Counted from the stretch's first letter, positions 17,227-25,860 are shown. The stretch is DNA of 64,000 bases from Arthrobacter sp. B1I2 (GCF_030816485.1 NZ_JAUSYC010000001.1:3782001-3846000), one strand, 5' to 3'. Translations and numbers: made by a program. Notes: generated by a model from the letters alone, not told the origin.

Positions 17227-19518
17227 TCAGGCTCCTTCGCCTTGGGGTGCGGTTGTGTCTGTTTCTGTACTGGCTGTCTTTGTGCTGCCTGTCTTTGTGC
17301 CGGTGGCACTGGGATGGATGGTGGCCACCACCTGGTCCGCCTTCACCAGGTCACCGGTACTGGCGGCCAGGTGGACCGTCCCCGCCAGCGGGGCCACCAG
17401 GTGGTGTTCCATCTTCATGGCCTCCACGGACACCAGGACCTCCCCGGCCTCCACCGTGTCCCCGTCGGCCACCGGGACGGCCACGACGGTTCCGGGCATC
17501 GGCGAGCGCACCTCGGGATCGGCCGCGCCTTCCTGTCGCTGGACGGCCGCCAGCACGCGTTCCAGCCGCGCCTCCCGGGTCAGCACGTCCAGGCGGCTGG
17601 ACCAGCCGTCGTTGCCAAGGAAGAGCTGGGTGGGGCCGCCGGGCGCAGGGGTGTCCCACGTTGGCCTGTTGGGCCCTGAGTAGACCGGCACCAGCCGGTA
17701 GGCGGCGCGGTGGCCGTCAAGGTCGAGTTCGATGCTTTGCCGGCTGGACCACTGCAGCGACGCGCTCCGCCGCGGCCCATCGTCGACGGCGACGCCGGCT
17801 GTCGCTCCCCCGTTGGGACTTCCGCTGACCTGTACGGTCACCACGCCGCCGTCGGGCGTTCCCAGGCTGGCCCGGCGTGGCGCCGGCGCTCCAAGCCGCC
17901 ACCCGCTCCTGCCCTGCCAGGGGCCGCTCTCCGGCGCAGGGCTGTTCTGCGTCTCCAGGGAGAGGGCGTAGAGCGCGGCGGCCACCAACTCCGGTTCACC
18001 TGCGCGCCGGAATTCCAGCCCGGGCAGCTTCCGTTCGATCAGACCCGTGTCCAGGTGCCCGGCACGGACGTCGGGGTCGCTGATCAGCAGCCGCAGGTAC
18101 TCGACGTTGGTGTCGATGCCCAACGCGGTGTAACCCGCGAGTGCCTCGTCAAGGGCCGCCAGGGCGGCGGCGCGGTGGTCCCCCCACGCAATCACCTTGG
18201 AGATCATGGGGTCGTAATGTGCCGAGAGCTCCAGCCCCTCCACCAGTGATGAGTCCACACGGACCCGGCCCTGCACTGTCTCCGTTTCGCTTCGGGCCAG
18301 GGCGCCCGGCCGCTGCCTCGGGCCGGGCAGTTCGTCCAGCATCAGCACGGTTCCGGTGGACGGGAGGAAGTTCTTTTCGGGCACCTCGGCGTAGACCCGC
18401 GCCTCCACTGCGTGCCCGGAAAGCCCGACGTCGGCCTGCCGCACGGTCAGCTCCCCACCCGCGGCGATCCGCACCTGCCATTCCACCAGGTCGATGCCGG
18501 TGACCATCTCGGTGACCGGGTGCTCCACCTGCAGCCGCGTGTTCATTTCCATGAAGAAGAACTCGTCCGGCGCGTCATCGGAAACCAGGAACTCCACCGT
18601 TCCGGCGCCGCTGTAGTTCACGCTGCGGGCCGCATTGCAGGCGGCCTCACCGATCCGTGCCCGGACTTCCGGCCCGTTGGGAAGGCCTTCCAGCAGGGGC
18701 GACGGGGCTTCCTCGATGACTTTCTGGTGCCGCCGCTGCAGGGAGCATTCGCGCTCGCCGAGGTGGATGACATTGCCGTGGTTATCCGCCAGTACCTGTA
18801 CCTCGATGTGGCGCGGGGTGGTGACCAGGCGCTCCAGGAACAGGGTGTCGTCACCGAACGCGGCGGCTGCCACGCGGCGGGCGGTGGCCAGGGCGGCGGG
18901 CAGGTCCGACTGTTTTTTGACGGCGTGCATGCCTTTGCCGCCACCGCCCGCGGACGGCTTAATGAGCAGGGGAAAGCCGACGGCGGCGGCGGCCTCAAGG
19001 AGTTCGCTGTCCGTCATGCCGGGTTTGGCGACGCCGGGGACCACGGGTACGCCGTAGCCCGCCACATGGTTTTTGGCGCGGATCTTGTCGCCCATGACGT
19101 TCAGCGCTTCCACCCCGGGGCCGATGAACGTGATGCCGGCCTTCTCCAGGGCACGGGCGAAGTCCACGTTTTCGCTGAGGAAGCCATAGCCGGGGTGAAC
19201 GGCTTCGGCGCCGGTCTGCCGGCAAGCCTCGAGGATCGCGTCGATGCTGAGGTAGCTCTCTGCCGCCGGGGCCGGGCCGATGCGCACGGCAGCGTCGGCT
19301 TCGCGCACGTGGCGGGCGCCGGCGTCGGCATCGCTGTAGACGGCGACGGAACGGATTCCCAGGTGGCGCAACGTCCGGATCACGCGGCAGGCGATTTCGC
19401 CGCGGTTGGCCACCAGAACGGTGTTGAAGAGCGGCTGGGCATCCGTCGCCGCGGTGATGCCCTCATTGATGGCCGGACCGGCTGTGGCCTGGGCTGCTGG
19501 GGTGGTCTGCATGATCAT
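17227..19518 (-). CDS. accA1: Acyl-CoA (methylcrotonyl-CoA) carboxylase alpha subunit, biotin carboxylase/BCCP
   Basis: A 763-residue biotin-dependent subunit that carboxylates biotin with ATP and bicarbonate. Domains in order: biotin carboxylase N-domain (TVLVANRGEIACRVIRTL, about residue 32), ATP-grasp (KPSAGGGGKGMHAV; HIEVQVLADNHGNVIHLGER; MEMNTRLQVEHPVTE), a linker/BT domain, and a C-terminal biotinyl domain with the modified lysine in VEAMKMEHHL. A Thr/Lys/Ser-rich tail of about 30 residues follows the biotinyl domain and looks dispensable. ATG 19516-19518 starts 7 nt after the beta subunit. Gene partners (beta subunit, isovaleryl-CoA-type dehydrogenase) indicate methylcrotonyl-CoA as substrate, matching accA1 of mycobacteria. 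Confidence 0.93.
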   Translation of the reverse strand: MIMQTTPAAQATAGPAINEGITAATDAQPLFNTVLVANRGEIACRVIRTLRHLGIRSVAVYSDADAGARHVREADAAVRIGPAPAAESYLSIDAILEACRQTGAEAVHPGYGFLSENVDFARALEKAGITFIGPGVEALNVMGDKIRAKNHVAGYGVPVVPGVAKPGMTDSELLEAAAAVGFPLLIKPSAGGGGKGMHAVKKQSDLPAALATARRVAAAAFGDDTLFLERLVTTPRHIEVQVLADNHGNVIHLGERECSLQRRHQKVIEEAPSPLLEGLPNGPEVRARIGEAACNAARSVNYSGAGTVEFLVSDDAPDEFFFMEMNTRLQVEHPVTEMVTGIDLVEWQVRIAAGGELTVRQADVGLSGHAVEARVYAEVPEKNFLPSTGTVLMLDELPGPRQRPGALARSETETVQGRVRVDSSLVEGLELSAHYDPMISKVIAWGDHRAAALAALDEALAGYTALGIDTNVEYLRLLISDPDVRAGHLDTGLIERKLPGLEFRRAGEPELVAAALYALSLETQNSPAPESGPWQGRSGWRLGAPAPRRASLGTPDGGVVTVQVSGSPNGGATAGVAVDDGPRRSASLQWSSRQSIELDLDGHRAAYRLVPVYSGPNRPTWDTPAPGGPTQLFLGNDGWSSRLDVLTREARLERVLAAVQRQEGAADPEVRSPMPGTVVAVPVADGDTVEAGEVLVSVEAMKMEHHLVAPLAGTVHLAASTGDLVKADQVVATIHPSATGTKTGSTKTASTETDTTAPQGEGA

Positions 19519-19525
19519 TGCTGGC

Positions 19526-21133
19526 TCACATCCGGAAGAGGCCGAAGGAGGTCTCCGGCAAGGGGGTGCGGGAGACGACGTCGAGCGCCAGGCCCAGGAC
19601 GGTGCGGGTATCGGCGGGATCGATGACGGCGTCGTCCCACAACCTCGCGGTGGAGTAGTAGGGGCTGCCCTGGTCCTCATACTGCCGGCGGATAGGCGCC
19701 TTAAAAGCTTCCTCGTCATCGGCCGGCCATTCCTCACCCGCCGCTTCATACTGGTCCCGCTTCACGGTGGCCAGCACGCTGGCGGCCTGGTTGCCGCCCA
19801 TTACCGAGATCCGGGCGGCCGGCCACATCCAAAGGAACCTCGGCGAGTAGGCGCGGCCGCACATGGAGTAGTTGCCGGCGCCAAAGGAGCCGCCGATCAC
19901 CACTGTCAGCTTGGGAACGCGGGCGGTGGCAACGGCAGTCACCATCTTGGCGCCGTTCTTGGCGATGCCGCCCTGCTCGGCGTCCCTGCCCACCATGAAG
20001 CCGGAGATGTTCTGCAGGAACAGCAACGGGATGCCACGCTGGTCGCAGAGTTCAATGAAGTGCGCGCCCTTGAGCGAGGACTCGCTGAACAGCACGCCGT
20101 TGTTGGCCACGATTCCTACCGGGTGTCCGTGGATCCGGGCGAATCCCGTGACAAGGGTGGTGCCGTAGTCCTTCTTGAACTCATGGAGCCGGCTGCCGTC
20201 CACCAGCCGGGCGATCACCTCGTGGACGTCGTAGGGCGCGTTGACGTCCGTGGGCACTGCACCATAGAGCCCGTCCGGGTCCACGGCGGGATCGACGGCG
20301 GATTCCACCTGCCAGGCGGGCGCGGCGGGAGGCGGCAGCGTGGAGACGATGTCCCTGATGATCTGCAGGGCATGCTCATCGTTTTCGGCCAAGTGGTCCG
20401 TCACGCCCGAGACGCGCGAGTGCACCTCGCCGCCGCCCAGTTCCTCGGCAGTTACGATTTCCCCGATTGCTGCCTTCACCAGTGGCGGCCCGCCCAGGAA
20501 GATGGTGCCCTGGTTCCGGACAATGACGGTCTCATCACTCATGGCTGGGACGTAGGCACCGCCGGCCGTGCAGGACCCCATCACGGCCGCGATCTGCGGA
20601 ATCTTGGCTGCCGAGAGGCGCGCCTGGTTGTAGAAAATCCGGCCGAAATGGTCCCTGTCCGGGAAGACCTCGTCCTGTTTGGGCAGGAAGGCCCCGCCCG
20701 AATCCACCAGGTAGACGCAGGGCAGACGGTTTTCCAGGGCGATCTCCTGGGCGCGCAGGTGCTTCTTCACCGTCAGCGGGTAGTAGGTGCCACCCTTGAC
20801 GGTGGCGTCGTTGGAAATGACCAGGACCTGGCGGCCGTGCACCAGCCCGATCCCGGCGATGACTCCGGCGCCTGGCGCCTCGTCGCCGTACATGCCGTTG
20901 GCGGCCAGCGGTGCGATTTCCAGGAACGGACTGCCGTCGTCCAGCAGCTGGTCGATCCGGTCCCGGGGCAGCAGCTTGCCGCGGGCCACGTGCCGGTCCC
21001 GCGACTTCTGGGGCCCGCCCAGCGCGGCATCCGCCAGCCTCTTCCGCAGCTCCCCGGCGAGCGACAACTGCGCTTCGCGGTTGGCGCGAAAGGACTCGCT
21101 TGCTGGGTCAAGCCGGGTGGCCAGTGTCTCCAT
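19526..21133 (-). CDS. accD1: Acyl-CoA (methylcrotonyl-CoA) carboxylase beta subunit, carboxyltransferase
   Basis: A 535-residue carboxyltransferase that transfers CO2 from carboxybiotin to the acyl-CoA. Both crotonase-fold halves are present: [20 protein letters not shown] and [20 protein letters not shown] in the N half, and [20 protein letters not shown] and [20 protein letters not shown] in the C half. These are closest to methylcrotonyl-CoA carboxylase beta rather than propionyl-CoA carboxylase. ATG 21131-21133 follows AAGGA and is the first gene of the leucine operon. An operator-like palindrome lies 47-62 nt upstream, facing the divergent TetR gene. Confidence 0.94.
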   Translation of the reverse strand: METLATRLDPASESFRANREAQLSLAGELRKRLADAALGGPQKSRDRHVARGKLLPRDRIDQLLDDGSPFLEIAPLAANGMYGDEAPGAGVIAGIGLVHGRQVLVISNDATVKGGTYYPLTVKKHLRAQEIALENRLPCVYLVDSGGAFLPKQDEVFPDRDHFGRIFYNQARLSAAKIPQIAAVMGSCTAGGAYVPAMSDETVIVRNQGTIFLGGPPLVKAAIGEIVTAEELGGGEVHSRVSGVTDHLAENDEHALQIIRDIVSTLPPPAAPAWQVESAVDPAVDPDGLYGAVPTDVNAPYDVHEVIARLVDGSRLHEFKKDYGTTLVTGFARIHGHPVGIVANNGVLFSESSLKGAHFIELCDQRGIPLLFLQNISGFMVGRDAEQGGIAKNGAKMVTAVATARVPKLTVVIGGSFGAGNYSMCGRAYSPRFLWMWPAARISVMGGNQAASVLATVKRDQYEAAGEEWPADDEEAFKAPIRRQYEDQGSPYYSTARLWDDAVIDPADTRTVLGLALDVVSRTPLPETSFGLFRM

Positions 21134-21179
21134 CGACGATCCGTCCTTGCATGGGCCGGGCCGGCTCCGCGCCAACTCG

Positions 21180-21195
21180 GTTAGTGACTAGTAAC
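21180..21195. promoter_or_regulatory. TetR-type operator candidate of the leucine operon
   Basis: GTTAGTGACTAGTAAC at 21180-21195 is an imperfect palindrome in the 145-nt divergent region between accD1 and the TetR gene. In one orientation it matches 14 of 16 bases of the perfect palindrome at 41172-41187 ahead of an acyl-CoA dehydrogenase. A second small palindrome, CTGAAATTCAG, abuts it at 21195-21205, and the heptamer GGTTAGT occurs at 21179-21185 and 21205-21211. Binding by the adjacent TetR is inferred. Confidence 0.65.
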
Positions 21196-21278
21196 TGAAA
21201 TTCAGGTTAGTCTCGATTAACTGTGATGTCCAACACACGGCCGGCTTGCTAGAATCTGCGTCGGTCCGAGGAGGAAAA

Positions 21279-21971
21279 GTGCGCAGCACGGAAACCCGTT
21301 CCAGCGATACGACGCTGGCAAGCAGTACGGCGCAGCCCAGCAGTTCAGTGCAGCCGACTCCTACCACCCAGCGCGGCAAGGCCAAGGAGAACAGGCGGCT
21401 GGCGTTGCTGTCCGCCGCCGCCTCGCTGTTCGCACTGAATGGCTTCAACCGCGTGTCACTGGAGGACCTTGGCGCGGCAGCAGGCGTCAGCGGGCCGGCG
21501 GTCTACCGCCACTTTCCCGGCAAGCAGGCTGTCCTCGCCGATCTCCTGGTCACCGTGAGCCGGGAACTGCTGGACGGCGGGCGCCAGGTGGTGGACAGCA
21601 CGTCCGATCCGCTCGCTGCCCTGCGGCGGCTGGTGGAGTTCCAGGTGGATTTCGCGCTCGGAAAACCGGACGTGATCCGCGTGCAGGACCGGGACTTCAG
21701 CAATCTGTCCGAGCAGGACCAGTCCGCGGTGCGCGCCCTGCAACGCAACTATGTGGAGGTGTGGGTGGAGGTCCTGGCCAAGGTCCACCCGGGGGTTGAC
21801 GCTGCTGAGCTGCGGATGCGTGCCCATGCAACGTTTGGTCTCATCAATTCCACGCCGCACTCGGTCCGCAGCCATGGCAGGCGGATGGCGGCCGGGGTTG
21901 CCCGCCCCCTGCTCGAACGGATGGCACTGGCGGCCCTGATGGTCGAGAGCGCACCCGCACCACCCACCTAG
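21279..21971 (+). CDS. TetR/AcrR family regulator of branched-chain acid catabolism (BkaR-like)
   Basis: A 230-residue TetR protein. After a Ser/Thr-rich N-terminal tail of about 35 residues comes the HTH (RLALLSAAASLFALNGFNRV, then LEDLGAAAGVSGPAVYRHFP) and an all-helical ligand-binding domain. GTG 21279-21281 was chosen for the GGAGGA directly upstream. It is divergent from the leucine operon; in mycobacteria the TetR protein BkaR (Rv2506) represses the homologous locus. The likely inducer is a branched-chain acyl-CoA, which is inference. Its C-terminus faces the E2 gene across a hairpin terminator. Confidence 0.9.
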   Translation: MRSTETRSSDTTLASSTAQPSSSVQPTPTTQRGKAKENRRLALLSAAASLFALNGFNRVSLEDLGAAAGVSGPAVYRHFPGKQAVLADLLVTVSRELLDGGRQVVDSTSDPLAALRRLVEFQVDFALGKPDVIRVQDRDFSNLSEQDQSAVRALQRNYVEVWVEVLAKVHPGVDAAELRMRAHATFGLINSTPHSVRSHGRRMAAGVARPLLERMALAALMVESAPAPPT

Positions 21972-21976
21972 GCCCT

Positions 21977-22041
21977 GGAGTTTTTGGGCAGATACGGGGG
22001 CTTGCGAGGGCCCGAAGTCCTCGTACCTGCCCAAAAACTCC
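21977..22041. terminator. Long hairpin between convergent genes, bidirectional terminator candidate
   Basis: A 15-bp perfect inverted repeat (GGAGTTTTTGGGCAG at 21977-21991 and its complement at 22027-22041) extends inward with three mismatched or wobble pairs to about 27 paired positions. It lies between the convergent TetR and E2 stop codons (21971 and 22058). The A-run and T-run are inside the arms, so either transcript would carry a very stable stem. Confidence 0.7.
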
Positions 22042-22057
22042 AAATTCCGGGTGTCTG

Positions 22058-23455
22058 CTAGACCATGGTGAGCACCATGCCAGGCTCGGCCAGGATCGCT
22101 CCGACGTCGGCCAGGAAGCGGGAGCCCTGCTCTCCGTCCACCAACCGGTGGTCGAAGGACAGGCTCAGCGTGAGCACCTGCCGCAGCGCCACCTCACCCC
22201 TGTACTCCCAAGGCATGGTGCGGACCGCGCCCAGGCCAAGGATCGCCGCTTCCCCCGGGTTGAGGATGGGGGTGCCGGCGTCGATGCCGAAAACGCCGAT
22301 GTTGGTGATGGAGATGGTGCCGCCGGAAAGGTCGGCGGGGGTGGTCCTGCCTGCCCGCGCGGTTTCGGCGAGCGCCGTCAGGGCCTGGGCAAGCTGCGGG
22401 AGGCCCATGGTGTCGGCGTCCTTAATGTTGGGCACGGTGAGTCCCCGGGGCGTGGCCGCGGCGATGCCCAGATTCACATAGTTGAAGGTGACGATTTCCT
22501 GGTTCTCCTCGTCCCAGCGCGAATTCAGTGCCGGGTTCCGCCGGAGGGCGATCAGGACGGCCTTGGCAGCGAGCGTCAACGGGGTGAGCTTGATCCCGGT
22601 GAATTCCCTGCTGTTCTTGAGCTTGGCCAGCAGGTCAAGGCTGGGCGTGACATCCACGGTGAGGAATTCAGTGGCATGGGGCGCGGTGAAGGCGCTCTGC
22701 ACCATCGCCGCCGCAGTGTGTTTGCGCACGCCCTTGATGGGAGTGCGGGTCTCCCGCTCACCCGGCCGGCCTCCGCCGGGGACAGACACCGGCCCACTTG
22801 TCGCCGTGGCAGGCTCTCCCGCGTGCCCGGCAAAGCCCTGGACGTCTTCCCGCGTGATCAGCCCGCCGGGGCCCGTGCCGGCGACCTGCGCCAGGTCCAC
22901 GCCCAGGTCTTTGGCCAGCTTCCGGACCGGAGGCGTGGACCGGGGGCGCTCGGCAGGCGTGGTTTCGACAGGCCTGGTTTCGACAGGCGTGGTTTCGACG
23001 GGCCTGGTTTCGACAGGCTCAACCACCGGGGCGAAGGTCCGGGGCCGCCGCGCCGGCCGCCCGGAACCTTCGACGACGGCGCCGTACCCCACGAGGTTGG
23101 GTTCCCGCTTCGGAGTCTCCCCTGCGTTCGGAGTTTCCACGGCGGACTCCCCCGCCCCCCGGGGAAAGGCGCCAGATAGCTGCGAAGGTGGCGCGCCGGC
23201 GTCGTCCGCCACCTCGAAGGAGACGATCGGCTTGCCCACCTCCACGACGGAGCCGGGCTGTTCGTGGAGTTCCTTGATCACCCCGGCGAACGGGGACGGA
23301 AGCTCCACCACGGCCTTGGCGGTTTCCACTTCGGCGATGACCTGGTTCAGGCTGACGGTGTCGCCAACGTCCACTTTCCAGCTGAGGATTTCAGATTCTG
23401 TGAGTCCCTCGCCCAGGTCGGGGAGCCGGAATTCCTTGATCATGGTGGCGCTCAT
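22058..23455 (-). CDS. bkdC: Branched-chain 2-oxoacid dehydrogenase E2, dihydrolipoamide acyltransferase
   Basis: A 465-residue E2 core of the branched-chain 2-oxoacid dehydrogenase complex, which forms acyl-CoA from the lipoyl-bound acyl group. Domains: lipoyl domain at about residues 5-80 with the lipoylated lysine in VETAKAVVELPSPF; a Pro/Thr/Glu-rich linker with pentapeptide repeats VETRP/VETTP (about residues 146-165); a peripheral subunit-binding domain (VRKLAKDLGVDLAQVAGTGP); and the catalytic domain ending with SFDHRLVDGEQG, whose His is catalytic. ATG 23453-23455 overlaps the E1beta stop by 4 nt. It corresponds to bkdC (Rv2495c). Confidence 0.95.
   Translation of the reverse strand: MSATMIKEFRLPDLGEGLTESEILSWKVDVGDTVSLNQVIAEVETAKAVVELPSPFAGVIKELHEQPGSVVEVGKPIVSFEVADDAGAPPSQLSGAFPRGAGESAVETPNAGETPKREPNLVGYGAVVEGSGRPARRPRTFAPVVEPVETRPVETTPVETRPVETTPAERPRSTPPVRKLAKDLGVDLAQVAGTGPGGLITREDVQGFAGHAGEPATATSGPVSVPGGGRPGERETRTPIKGVRKHTAAAMVQSAFTAPHATEFLTVDVTPSLDLLAKLKNSREFTGIKLTPLTLAAKAVLIALRRNPALNSRWDEENQEIVTFNYVNLGIAAATPRGLTVPNIKDADTMGLPQLAQALTALAETARAGRTTPADLSGGTISITNIGVFGIDAGTPILNPGEAAILGLGAVRTMPWEYRGEVALRQVLTLSLSFDHRLVDGEQGSRFLADVGAILAEPGMVLTMV
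22961..23020. repeat. Four tandem 15-bp repeats inside the E2 linker
   Basis: Units beginning GGTTTCGAC start at 22961, 22976, 22991 and 23006, differing at one or two bases each. They encode alternating VETTP and VETRP on the minus strand. The last unit runs into CAGGCTCAACCACC; from memory, similar GGTTTCGACAGGCTCAACCA strings are scattered in Micrococcaceae and related genomes, which I could not check here. Confidence 0.85.
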
Positions 23456-24462
23456 CCTTCCAGCCCGCTCAGGGAATTGGGGCGGCCCAGGGCACGGTCC
23501 ACGCCGTCCAGGATGCGGTCCAGGCCCGGCAGATGGTGCATTTCCAGCTTTGAGTAGGGGTAGGGAATGTCGAATCCGGTCACCCGGACCGGCGCGGCCT
23601 CGAGGTGGTAGAAGCACCGCTCGGTGATGCTGGCCGCCACTTCCGCACCCAGCCCCCCGGACTGTCCGGCCTCGTGCGTCACCACCAGCCGTCCGGTCTT
23701 CCGCACCGAAGCCACCACGGGCTCATAATCCACCGGGGCCAGCGAGCGCAGGTCGATGACTTCAATGGAGATGCCCTCGTCCGCGGCGGCGGAGGCTGCG
23801 TCCAGGGCAGTCTTGACCAGGGGGCCGTAGGCCACCAGGGTGACGTCGCTGCCGTCGGTCAGGACCCGGGCCTTGTCCATGGGCAGGGCGGAACGCGGGT
23901 CTGCAGACTCGTCCACTTCGCCTTTGTCGTGGTAGCGGCGCTTGGGTTCGAAGTAGAGGACAGGATCGTCACAGGCAATGGCCTGCTGGATCACGGTGAA
24001 CGCGTCCTGCGGGTTCGCGACCGTCACCACCCGCAGTCCGGACGTGTGGGTGAAGTAGGCTTCCGGGGACTCGGAGTGGTGTTCCGGTGAGCCGATGCCG
24101 CCGCCGAACGGGACCCTGATGGTGATGGGCATCTTGACGGCGCCGCGGGTGCGGTAATGGAGCTTTGCCACCTGGCTGACGATTTGGTCGAACGCCGGGT
24201 AGATGAAGCCGTCGAACTGGATTTCCACCACCGGGCGGTAGCCGCGGTATGCAAGGCCGACGGCGGTTCCCACGATGGCGGACTCCGCGAGCGGGGTGTC
24301 CACCACGCGGTGCATGCCAAAGTCTTTTTGCAGGCCGTCCGTCACCCGGAACACGCCGCCAAGGGCGCCGATGTCTTCCCCGAGGAGGACCACCTTGGGG
24401 TCGTTTTCCAACGACTTCCGCAGCCCGGCATTGATGGCACGGGCAAAGGTCAACTGGGTCAT
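23452..24462 (-). CDS. bkdB: Branched-chain 2-oxoacid dehydrogenase E1 beta subunit
   Basis: A 336-residue transketolase-like beta subunit. It shows VVLLGEDIGALGGVFRVTDG, DTPLAESAIVGTAVGLAYRG, the IQFDGFIYPAFDQIVSQVAK segment, and the C-terminal IDLRSLAPVDYEPVVASVRK followed by VTHEAGQSGGLGAEVAA. These are standard for E1beta of branched-chain and acetoin/pyruvate complexes. With E1alpha it decarboxylates the 2-oxoacid using thiamine diphosphate and acylates the E2 lipoyl group. Its ATG shares one base with the E1alpha stop (TGATG) and its stop overlaps the E2 start, so the three genes are translationally coupled. Confidence 0.95.
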   Translation of the reverse strand: MTQLTFARAINAGLRKSLENDPKVVLLGEDIGALGGVFRVTDGLQKDFGMHRVVDTPLAESAIVGTAVGLAYRGYRPVVEIQFDGFIYPAFDQIVSQVAKLHYRTRGAVKMPITIRVPFGGGIGSPEHHSESPEAYFTHTSGLRVVTVANPQDAFTVIQQAIACDDPVLYFEPKRRYHDKGEVDESADPRSALPMDKARVLTDGSDVTLVAYGPLVKTALDAASAAADEGISIEVIDLRSLAPVDYEPVVASVRKTGRLVVTHEAGQSGGLGAEVAASITERCFYHLEAAPVRVTGFDIPYPYSKLEMHHLPGLDRILDGVDRALGRPNSLSGLEG

Positions 24463-25667
24463 CAGCGTGCACCTTCCTCAGACACGGCTCCTGCGGGATC
24501 GCCGAAGGAGGCCAGGTAACGGGCGTAATGGTCCTGCTGGCGTTCCAGCCAGGAATTGGGCGTGCTGTAGACGTGCTTGAAAATGTCCATGGGCTGCGGT
24601 TCCGGCATGGTGGTGCATCCGCGGCGCATCTCCGATGCCACGGCATCGGCCTTGTCCTTGACCTGCTGCCGCAGCTCCGCAGTCAGGATCCCCTTCCGGT
24701 CCAGGAGGCCGGCCAGCCGGGAGATGGGGTCCTTGGCGGCCCAGTCCTCCAGTTCATTGGCATCCCTGTAGCGGGTGGGATCGTCGGCGGTGGTGTGCGG
24801 GCCCATGCGGTAACTCACGGCCTCGATGAACGTGGGGCCACCGCCGCGGCGCGCCCGGTCCAGGGCAAGCCTGGTGGCAGCCATGACCGCCAGGACATCA
24901 TTGCCGTCCACGCGCAGACTGGGGATGCCGAAGCCGGATGCCCGGTCCGCGAGCTGGATGTGCGACTGCAGGCGCACGGGTTCGGAGATGGCCCAGTGGT
25001 TGTTCGTGCAGAAGAACACCACCGGGGCCTGGAAGCTGGCGGCGAACACCATGGCCTCGTTGACGTCGCCCTCGCTGGTGGCACCGTCACCGAAGTAGGT
25101 GATGGCCACCGCATCTGCGCCGTCATTCTGGATACCCATGGCATAACCCGTAGCATGCAAAGTCTGGGCGCCGATGATGATCTGCGGCGTGGCCATGTTG
25201 ATGCTGTACGGGTCCCATCCGCCGGAGGCGTTCCCCCGCCACACCCGGAGGAGGTCCGTCAGGTCAACACCGCGGCAGTAGGCCACACCGTTCTCGCGGT
25301 AGCTGGAGAACACAAAGTCGTCCGCCCTCAGCGCCCTCCCGGACCCGATCTGGGCTGCCTCCTGGCCCAGGAGCGGCGGCCACAGGGCCAGCTCACCCTG
25401 CCGCTGCAGGGCGGTGGCCTCCACGTCGATCCGGCGGATCACAGTCATGTCCTCGAAGAGGGAGCACAGCTGATCGTCCGTAATGTCCCTGACCCAGAAA
25501 TCGAACTCCGGGTGGCTGATGCGCTCACCGGACGGGGTGATCAGCTGGACGAGGTCCCCTCCGGATCGGTCAGGGGTTTTCGCGCTTTCAGGGGTTTCCG
25601 CGATTCCGGGAGTTCGCGCGTTTTCAGGGGTTTTTGCTCCGCCAGGGCCCGTTTCGTCTGTAGACAC
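24462..25667 (-). CDS. bkdA: Branched-chain 2-oxoacid dehydrogenase E1 alpha subunit
   Basis: A 401-residue thiamine diphosphate-dependent subunit. The TPP motif is GDGATSEGDVNEAMVFAASF ending near CTNNHWAIS, with FSSYRENGVAYCRG and EAVSYRMGPHTTADDPTRYR also diagnostic for branched-chain E1alpha. I chose GTG 25665-25667 (MSTDETGPG), with AAGG about 10 nt upstream. The first 40 residues are a low-complexity tail with hexapeptide repeats of the KTPENA type that precede the folded part at ITPSGERISHPEFDFWV. First gene of the bkd operon; a 193-nt region separates it from the divergent Lrp-type gene. Confidence 0.92.
   Translation of the reverse strand: MSTDETGPGGAKTPENARTPGIAETPESAKTPDRSGGDLVQLITPSGERISHPEFDFWVRDITDDQLCSLFEDMTVIRRIDVEATALQRQGELALWPPLLGQEAAQIGSGRALRADDFVFSSYRENGVAYCRGVDLTDLLRVWRGNASGGWDPYSINMATPQIIIGAQTLHATGYAMGIQNDGADAVAITYFGDGATSEGDVNEAMVFAASFQAPVVFFCTNNHWAISEPVRLQSHIQLADRASGFGIPSLRVDGNDVLAVMAATRLALDRARRGGGPTFIEAVSYRMGPHTTADDPTRYRDANELEDWAAKDPISRLAGLLDRKGILTAELRQQVKDKADAVASEMRRGCTTMPEPQPMDIFKHVYSTPNSWLERQQDHYARYLASFGDPAGAVSEEGAR
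25570..25641. repeat. Four tandem 18-bp repeats at the 5' end of the E1 alpha gene
   Basis: Units at 25570-25587, 25588-25605, 25606-25623 and 25624-25641 share a TCAGGGGTTT-type core followed by a variable tail. Read on the minus strand they encode KTPENA, RTPGIA, ETPESA and KTPDRS. Three units are close to each other; the third (CCGGGAGTTCG...) is the most diverged. This is an in-frame coding minisatellite in the disordered N-terminal tail. Confidence 0.85.
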
Positions 25668-25860
25668 GATTGCCGCAACCTTCGTACGTCGTTGACCTGT
25701 GGTTTTTGGACTTTTGGCCCCTGCCGCCACCGGCCTTCCGGGCGTCATTGCCCCAGATACTGTGACCCTACTCACAATGCCCACGGGGTACAACCACTGC
25801 GGCATTTTTTGCGCATACTGCCCTACCTGGGACCCCTGCACCGTGCTAGCGTTGCGCATT

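Noticed and set aside
15803..17683. 626-codon plus-strand frame opposite scoA, the acyl-CoA dehydrogenase and the carboxylase alpha gene
   Set aside because: It crosses three well-supported minus-strand genes and has no recognisable motif.
22955..23025. CRISPR-like repeats
   Set aside because: The 15-bp units are directly abutting without spacers, are in frame and encode a peptide linker.
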